A stretch of DNA of 64,000 nucleotides from the NCBI GenBank assembly GCA_965215845.1, contig CBDCEL010000004.1, forward strand, positions 1 to 64,000, given 5' to 3'. The notes beneath the pieces are model-generated. The model was not told where the DNA came from and did no database searches. It saw only the letters and a list, made by a program, of their open reading frames with translations. How positions within the stretch are numbered: position 1 is the first letter of the stretch; every line of letters begins with the position of its first letter. This document shows positions 59,589 through 64,000 of this stretch, piece after piece. Source of the stretch: Aurantibacter_A sp965215845 (lineage in GTDB: Bacteria > Bacteroidota > Bacteroidia > Flavobacteriales > Flavobacteriaceae). The position numbers were made by a program, and so were the translations under genes.

Positions 59589-60072
59589 TTCTCGAATTTA
59601 TATCGTTATGGGCGTCTCGGGATGCGGCAAGTCGACCATCGGGAAACTTTTGGCCGATGCCTTGCAATTTCCTTATTTCGACGGGGACGATTTTCATCCT
59701 GAAGAAAATGTGGCCAAAATGTCAAAGGGAAAAGCCCTCACGGACGAGGACCGAATGGGTTGGCTGCAATCGTTGAACCAACTCTCCAAACAAAATTCAG
59801 AAAAAGGAGCGGTCATTGCCTGCTCCGCCCTTAAAGAAAGCTATCGAGAGGTATTGTCGCAAGACATGGTCAAGACGATGGTTTTTATTTATTTAAAGGG
59901 AAGTTTTGACGAAATAAGTAGAAGAATGCGAGAACGAAAAGATCATTTTATGCCTGTGGACTTACTCAAATCGCAATTCAAAACATTGGAACCTCCTAGA
60001 AATGCAATTACGGTTTCGATAACCGATCCACCTGCGGCAATAGTCTCTAAAATATTGGAGCAAATACCATAA
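59581..60072 (+). CDS. gntK: Gluconokinase
   Basis: Phosphorylates gluconate to 6-phosphogluconate. The 163-residue P-loop kinase has Walker A GVSGCGKS (11-18), FDGDDFHPEENVAKM, GKALTDEDRMGWL, the ACSALKESYREVL Arg/Ser-rich block and DHFMPVDLLKSQFKTLEPP near the end. ATG 59581 is used; it overlaps the miaA stop by 8 bp, so the genes are translationally coupled. No gluconate transporter is nearby. Confidence 0.93.
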   Translation: MSDSRIYIVMGVSGCGKSTIGKLLADALQFPYFDGDDFHPEENVAKMSKGKALTDEDRMGWLQSLNQLSKQNSEKGAVIACSALKESYREVLSQDMVKTMVFIYLKGSFDEISRRMRERKDHFMPVDLLKSQFKTLEPPRNAITVSITDPPAAIVSKILEQIP

Positions 60073-60079
60073 AAGAAAA

Positions 60080-60183
60080 TGTCTAAAAAGTTTGGTCAAA
60101 TTTCATATTGAACCTGCCTTGCCGACGGGAAGGCTTTTCGCATTATCCAACCTGACAACAAGACCAGGTTGACTTTTTAGACA
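60080..60183. mobile_element. MITE-like element with 12-bp terminal inverted repeats
   Basis: A 104-bp noncoding element bounded by perfect 12-bp inverted repeats (TGTCTAAAAAGT at 60080-60091 and ACTTTTTAGACA at 60172-60183). Inside are AACCTG and CAGGTT arms and a GCCTTGCCGACGGGAAGGC hairpin. It fills most of the gap between convergent genes. It could be a miniature transposable element or a large bidirectional terminator; no target duplication was confirmed. Confidence 0.6.
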
Positions 60184-60212
60184 CCCGCCGCCTGTTCACT
60201 ACAACTATTGTC

Positions 60213-60929
60213 TTATTGCTCCGACTCCGATTTTACGACCAAGCGGAAACCTTCCCCATGAATATTCAAAATCTCGACAGTATCGTCTCGCTTTAAATAT
60301 TTTCTGAGTTTGGCAATATAGACATCCATACTTCTTGAGGTGAAATAATTGTCATCGCGCCAAATCTTGGTCAAGGCCAATTCCCTCGGCATCAGGTCAT
60401 TTTCGTGAAGGGCCAACAGTCGCAACAAATCATTTTCCTTCGGAGATAGTTTGATGGTCTCTTCATCCTTATATTTCAAGAATCGAAGTTTTGAGTTCAA
60501 GTGAAAGTTTCCGATCTGGAACTCAAATTTCTTACTGTCGGCCAAAGTATTCGACGCCTTCCGTTGTAAAATTGCCCTAAGCTTGACCAAAAGGACTTCA
60601 GAATCGAAGGGCTTGTTCAGATAATCATCGGCACCTGCCTTATATCCCTTCAAGACATCTTCCTTCATAGTCTTGGCGGTAAGAAATACAATGGGTACAT
60701 CTTCGTTCTTCTCACGGATTTCCTTGGCGAGGGTAAAGCCATCTTTGTACGGCATCATGACGTCAAGAATACAAACGTCATAGCTGTCCTTTTTGAATTT
60801 TTCAAAACCCTCCATTCCATTTTTCGCCAAAGTGACGTCAAAATCGTTCATCGACAGATAGTCTTTTAGTACAATGCCGAAATTCGGATCATCTTCGACC
60901 AAAAGTATCTTCTTGTTCATTGTTTCCAT
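60213..60929 (-). CDS. rprY: OmpR-family response regulator (RprY-like)
   Basis: A 238-residue response regulator paired with the adjacent histidine kinase. The receiver has the acidic pair VEDD, the phosphoacceptor Asp in CILDVMMPYKDG, and NKPFD. The C-terminal winged-helix domain (LSPKENDLLRLL, RSMDVYIAKLRKYL, GEGFRLV) is OmpR type. The pair resembles Bacteroides RprX/RprY, hence the symbol, which is tentative. A later in-frame ATG (MNKKIL, three codons on) is an alternative start. Confidence 0.85.
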   Translation of the reverse strand: METMNKKILLVEDDPNFGIVLKDYLSMNDFDVTLAKNGMEGFEKFKKDSYDVCILDVMMPYKDGFTLAKEIREKNEDVPIVFLTAKTMKEDVLKGYKAGADDYLNKPFDSEVLLVKLRAILQRKASNTLADSKKFEFQIGNFHLNSKLRFLKYKDEETIKLSPKENDLLRLLALHENDLMPRELALTKIWRDDNYFTSRSMDVYIAKLRKYLKRDDTVEILNIHGEGFRLVVKSESEQ

Positions 60930-60935
60930 AGTTTG

Positions 60936-62516
60936 TTAAATTAGGGGCAATTTTATGTAGAAAGTACTTCCTTTATCCTTTTCACTCTCTGCGTACACCT
61001 CACCCTGGTGATCCTCTATAATTCGTTTTACATAGGCCAAGCCTAGGCCGTGCCCCTTTACATTATGAATATCCCCGGTATGCTCCCGGTAGAATTTCTC
61101 AAAAACCTTTTTTAAAACCGCCTTGCTCATTCCGGCACCTTGGTCTTTTACTTTTATGACTATATTATTTTTGGCAACTTCGGTCGACACATCTATTTTC
61201 GGAGCTTCAGGCGAATACTTCACGGCATTGTCAAGCACATTGACCATCACGTTGGTAAAATGCATTTGGTTCGCCAAGACTTCTGTTCTTGTTGCATCTA
61301 GATGCGTATGGATATATCCCCCGCGATCTGCCACAATCAACTCGATATGTGTAATGGCATCCCTTATTATGTCGTGAACATCGACTCTGTCCTTACTGAT
61401 ATCCAATTGATTTTTTTCCAACTTTGAGATACGCAAGACATTTTCGACCTGGGCATGCATTCGTTTATTTTCATCACGGATCATTTGCAAATAGCGTAAA
61501 GTCTTTTCTTGATCACCGATAATCTTCGGATTGCGTATCGCCTCGACCGCCAAGTTTATCGTCGCAATCGGAGTCTTGAACTCATGGGTCATGTTGTTTA
61601 TAAAGTCCGACTTGATCTCTGATATCTGTTTTTGCCTTATCAGCTGATATATCGCGCTTGCATAGGCCACAACTATCACCAATGTGAACAAAAGTGAAAG
61701 CAATGCCATACCTATTACGGAGCTAAGCAGAAATCCTTCTTTTTTTGGAAAATTGACCAGCAACGAGAAATCGGTATTTCCCTCCATATCCTTGAAAATA
61801 GGAGCTTTATAGGATGTTGATTTCGAAGGTTTGAACCGTCTCGACCTGACCTTTGTGGGCAAGCCCTTGCTATAAACCCCATATTCAAAGTCAATATCCC
61901 AACCATGGTTCTCCAGTTCGCGATCCAACAGTAATTCGATTTCCTGTTTCGACACCCTCTCGTGAACCGGCACCCGCTTCGCATATTGACTAAAGGTGTC
62001 TTCCCATGCCGCCTTCTCAACTTTCGATAGACCCCCGATTTTAACCAAGGTCTGCTCTGGGTTCAACTGATATCGATTTCCATCAAGATCATAATCTTCC
62101 CTGAAAATAGTCGTTGTGCGTTTGCTCGTATAATTTTTTATTGTGGTACTGTCATTGACATTACCATTATCAAAGAACGTAGATGCTATATTGTAATCCT
62201 CTTCTAAAATACCATGCGAATACAGTCGTATTTCGTTGGAGTTTAAATCGCGATCTATAAAAAAGATGTTTCGGAGGTTTGAACCCTTGAATTCCCCAAT
62301 ACTGTCCTTAAGATTCAGATAACGATCTGAATAGTCTTTCAATTCGCGCTTTTCAATCTTGTCGGTCACCCGATTGAGCACCTCTGAAATGGTATTGGAA
62401 AACTGTTCTTCTTTGTCCTCAACCGATTTTTTGATCCAAAAACCCTGAACAAAAATGATTCCAATAAGTGAGAGGCTCATCAAGATCACCAAAAGCACAA
62501 ACAACCTCTTATTCAT
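60936..62516 (-). CDS. rprX: Membrane sensor histidine kinase (RprX-like)
   Basis: A 526-residue membrane kinase. An N-terminal helix (about 5-25) precedes a periplasmic sensor region of about 230 residues. A second helix (about 265-290) leads to HisKA with HEFKTPIATINLAVEAI (phospho-acceptor His). The ATPase domain follows with NVLDNAVKYSPEAPK, DQGAGMS and GHGLGLAYVKRI. It lies 6 bp upstream of its response regulator, so they form one unit. Resemblance to Bacteroides RprX is by layout; the signal sensed is unknown. Confidence 0.85.
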   Translation of the reverse strand: MNKRLFVLLVILMSLSLIGIIFVQGFWIKKSVEDKEEQFSNTISEVLNRVTDKIEKRELKDYSDRYLNLKDSIGEFKGSNLRNIFFIDRDLNSNEIRLYSHGILEEDYNIASTFFDNGNVNDSTTIKNYTSKRTTTIFREDYDLDGNRYQLNPEQTLVKIGGLSKVEKAAWEDTFSQYAKRVPVHERVSKQEIELLLDRELENHGWDIDFEYGVYSKGLPTKVRSRRFKPSKSTSYKAPIFKDMEGNTDFSLLVNFPKKEGFLLSSVIGMALLSLLFTLVIVVAYASAIYQLIRQKQISEIKSDFINNMTHEFKTPIATINLAVEAIRNPKIIGDQEKTLRYLQMIRDENKRMHAQVENVLRISKLEKNQLDISKDRVDVHDIIRDAITHIELIVADRGGYIHTHLDATRTEVLANQMHFTNVMVNVLDNAVKYSPEAPKIDVSTEVAKNNIVIKVKDQGAGMSKAVLKKVFEKFYREHTGDIHNVKGHGLGLAYVKRIIEDHQGEVYAESEKDKGSTFYIKLPLI

Positions 62517-62590
62517 CCTCAGGTAAATTTAGAAATTTAACAAATAGCAACTTCGTGGTTTAACCTAACCTTAACACAAGTCAAAAGCGT

Positions 62591-63184
62591 CTAAGATCGA
62601 CCATTCCAAAGCAGGGCTTCATGAACCTGCAGAACCTTGGATTTAGTGCTTTTCAACTCAAGGTTCTCGATTACGAAATCCGCTTGTTTGATTTTTTCGA
62701 CATCGGGCAATTGATTGCGCATTCTATCTTCGACTTGTTCAAGCAACATATTTTCGTCACGCCGTAAAATGCGTTCAATTCTGATTTCAACGGGGGCCGT
62801 GACCAAGATTATCTTGTCATAAAAATTTTGGTTGCCCTGTTCGAAAATAATGGCCGCTTCTTGAATTACATAGGGTGACTCCTGCTTTTTTGCCCACTTG
62901 ACAAAATGTTTCCGCACCGCCGGATGTACTATAGAATTCAACCGTTCGAGCAAATTCTTGTCATTGAAAACTTTTTCTGCGACAAAAGCCCGATCTAATT
63001 TTTTGTCGTTGTATGCCTTCTTTCCGAAAATGCCTTTAATAGCTTTACGGATTTTTTTGGAGGAGTTCATCAATCGCTTTGCCTCTTTATCGGAATCATA
63101 AACGGGCACCCCAAGTTCACCGAACATTTTGCCAACTGTGGTCTTGCCACTGCCGATACCACCGGTAAGACCAATGATCATCAT
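62591..63184 (-). CDS. coaE: Dephospho-CoA kinase CoaE
   Basis: Phosphorylates dephospho-CoA in the final step of CoA synthesis. The 197-residue protein has the P-loop GGIGSGKT (8-15), VYDSDKEAKRLM, NSIVHPAVRKHFVKWA, and RILRRDENMLLEQVEDRMRNQLP. The ATG at 63184 overlaps the stop of the upstream ybbR-like gene (ATGATG/TGA). panB at 10.3 kb makes the same cofactor's precursor. Confidence 0.94.
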   Translation of the reverse strand: MMIIGLTGGIGSGKTTVGKMFGELGVPVYDSDKEAKRLMNSSKKIRKAIKGIFGKKAYNDKKLDRAFVAEKVFNDKNLLERLNSIVHPAVRKHFVKWAKKQESPYVIQEAAIIFEQGNQNFYDKIILVTAPVEIRIERILRRDENMLLEQVEDRMRNQLPDVEKIKQADFVIENLELKSTKSKVLQVHEALLWNGRS

Positions 63185-64000
63185 TCTTTGTTCAAGATAT
63201 ATTCAACTTTGGTTTCCATCAAACTGGCGCTGAAAATTTTTGCGGGACTTTTGGCAAGATTCAATTTCAACATGTTCGATTGCGAGCTTCTGGCCTGTTC
63301 ATAGTCGGCAATTACACTAAAGTCTGTATCACTGATATTCTTGAGTTCCTCAATTTTGGCCTTGCAGAGTATCGACACCTCATCGGGAAATGTGCGCACC
63401 TTCATTCCACTGGGTAGATTGGTTACTTCAACAGGTACGTTGATGATCTTTTCGGAAAACTTTGAAACCTTGCCACTGATAAGAACACTATTCGTTGAAA
63501 ACGAGGTATGTTCCAGGTCGTTGGGCTTATACAAATCCGCTCTTTCGGAAAAATCGGTAGTCAGCTCGGGAAGGTCAAGTCGGGCCGTGCGAATCGAGAC
63601 TATGGTATCTATTTCAACGCTCGGCCCCCTTAGGGTGACCGTAGAGGGTTCGATTATCAATTTTCCTTCCAATAAATAATTATGGGCAAGGTTGAGTTCG
63701 ATATTTGATTCAACAGGAACCTCTTTCGATTTTAATTCCATTATTTCAAAAAACAACGTATCCTCGTCCATTTCGAGAAGGACCATTGAACTGGACAATT
63801 GCTTTTCAATTTGGCCCCTGTACCCATCAGGTGTCAGGTAATAATCATCTCCCTTCTTTTTAACATCGGCCAAATCGACCGTAACTGATTTTTTCCTGAA
63901 ATTATAGCCTAGAAACTTGAATCCGCCGGTCTGTAGCTTCACATCCACCTTCTCGGTCAATGCATTTACCAGTTTTAGGTTTTCGTTTGAATTGACATAG
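63181..64000 (-). CDS. YbbR-domain protein (partial, runs off the window)
   Basis: The frame is open to the right edge of the window, so the true N-terminus lies beyond 64000; about 273 residues are visible. Repeats of YbbR type are present (NVPVEVTNLPSGMKVRTFPDEVSILCKAK; SKFSEKIINVPVEV; AHNYLLEGKLIIEPSTVTLRGP). In Bacteroidota these are commonly encoded directly upstream of coaE, as here. The role is unclear; it may affect cell-envelope or c-di-AMP processes. An internal TTG at 63960 is not the real start. Confidence 0.78.
   Translation of the reverse strand, partial: YVNSNENLKLVNALTEKVDVKLQTGGFKFLGYNFRKKSVTVDLADVKKKGDDYYLTPDGYRGQIEKQLSSSMVLLEMDEDTLFFEIMELKSKEVPVESNIELNLAHNYLLEGKLIIEPSTVTLRGPSVEIDTIVSIRTARLDLPELTTDFSERADLYKPNDLEHTSFSTNSVLISGKVSKFSEKIINVPVEVTNLPSGMKVRTFPDEVSILCKAKIEELKNISDTDFSVIADYEQARSSQSNMLKLNLAKSPAKIFSASLMETKVEYILNKE

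Overview
The window looks like core chromosome of a marine-type Flavobacteriaceae (Bacteroidota) species; I cannot fix the genus. Supporting signs are a menaquinone gene block, many short lipoproteins, signal peptides ending in Ala/Ser/Gly followed by Gln, a PorP/SprF-like protein, a YtxJ-like bacillithiol-system protein, rprXY-like two-component genes and promoter boxes of the Bacteroidota TAnnTTTG type. Genes are dense and mostly housekeeping. I see no prophage, insertion sequence, CRISPR array or tRNA gene.

Layout. 1-1.7 kb: menaquinone genes read leftward (hotdog thioesterase, menF, start of menD). 1.7-3.8 kb: a hydrolase, a VOC protein with a damaged-looking start, and a secreted YD-like protein with a frameshift. 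3.8-12.4 kb: dnaK with a strong terminator and a repeat at its 3' end, L-serine dehydratase, radical SAM, exported esterase, panB, lspA and an RluA-type synthase. 12.4-26 kb: DUF4252 lipoprotein, EamA transporter, leuA-leuB, thioredoxin-like lipoprotein, pheT, FAS1 protein and an asymmetric ABC-F ATPase. 26-33 kb: lipoproteins, transaldolase, SDR, the small SRP RNA, glutaminyl cyclotransferase and a thioesterase.

32.7-36.7 kb is a regulatory cluster: a LytTR regulator with a degenerate receiver, a 52-residue lipoprotein, a TPR histidine kinase and its LuxR-type regulator. 37-45 kb: glyA, fahA, a lipoprotein, ytxJ, clpB and a TetR regulator with a palindromic operator candidate. 45-52 kb: a PorP/SprF-SPOR fusion, histidine-phosphatase lipoprotein, smpB, Tat-type oxidoreductase and pcm. 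52-60 kb: a rightward run (oxidoreductase, 3-hydroxyacyl-CoA dehydrogenase, DUF1015, YggS, exonuclease/GIY-YIG, K+ channel, miaA, gluconokinase), interrupted by a palindromic repeat and a 20-copy heptamer array. 60-64 kb: a MITE-like element, then the leftward genes ybbR-coaE and an rprXY-like pair.

The most interesting signals are an ungapped shared motif upstream of dnaK and clpB (TGmCAT..TGTC, CTTGG and TTGAC at identical spacing), the ABC-F protein in which both halves of one composite ATP site are degenerate, the heptamer array next to the yggS start, and the match between Gln-starting exported proteins and a glutaminyl cyclotransferase gene. I found no convincing wholly new system; these are the best leads.
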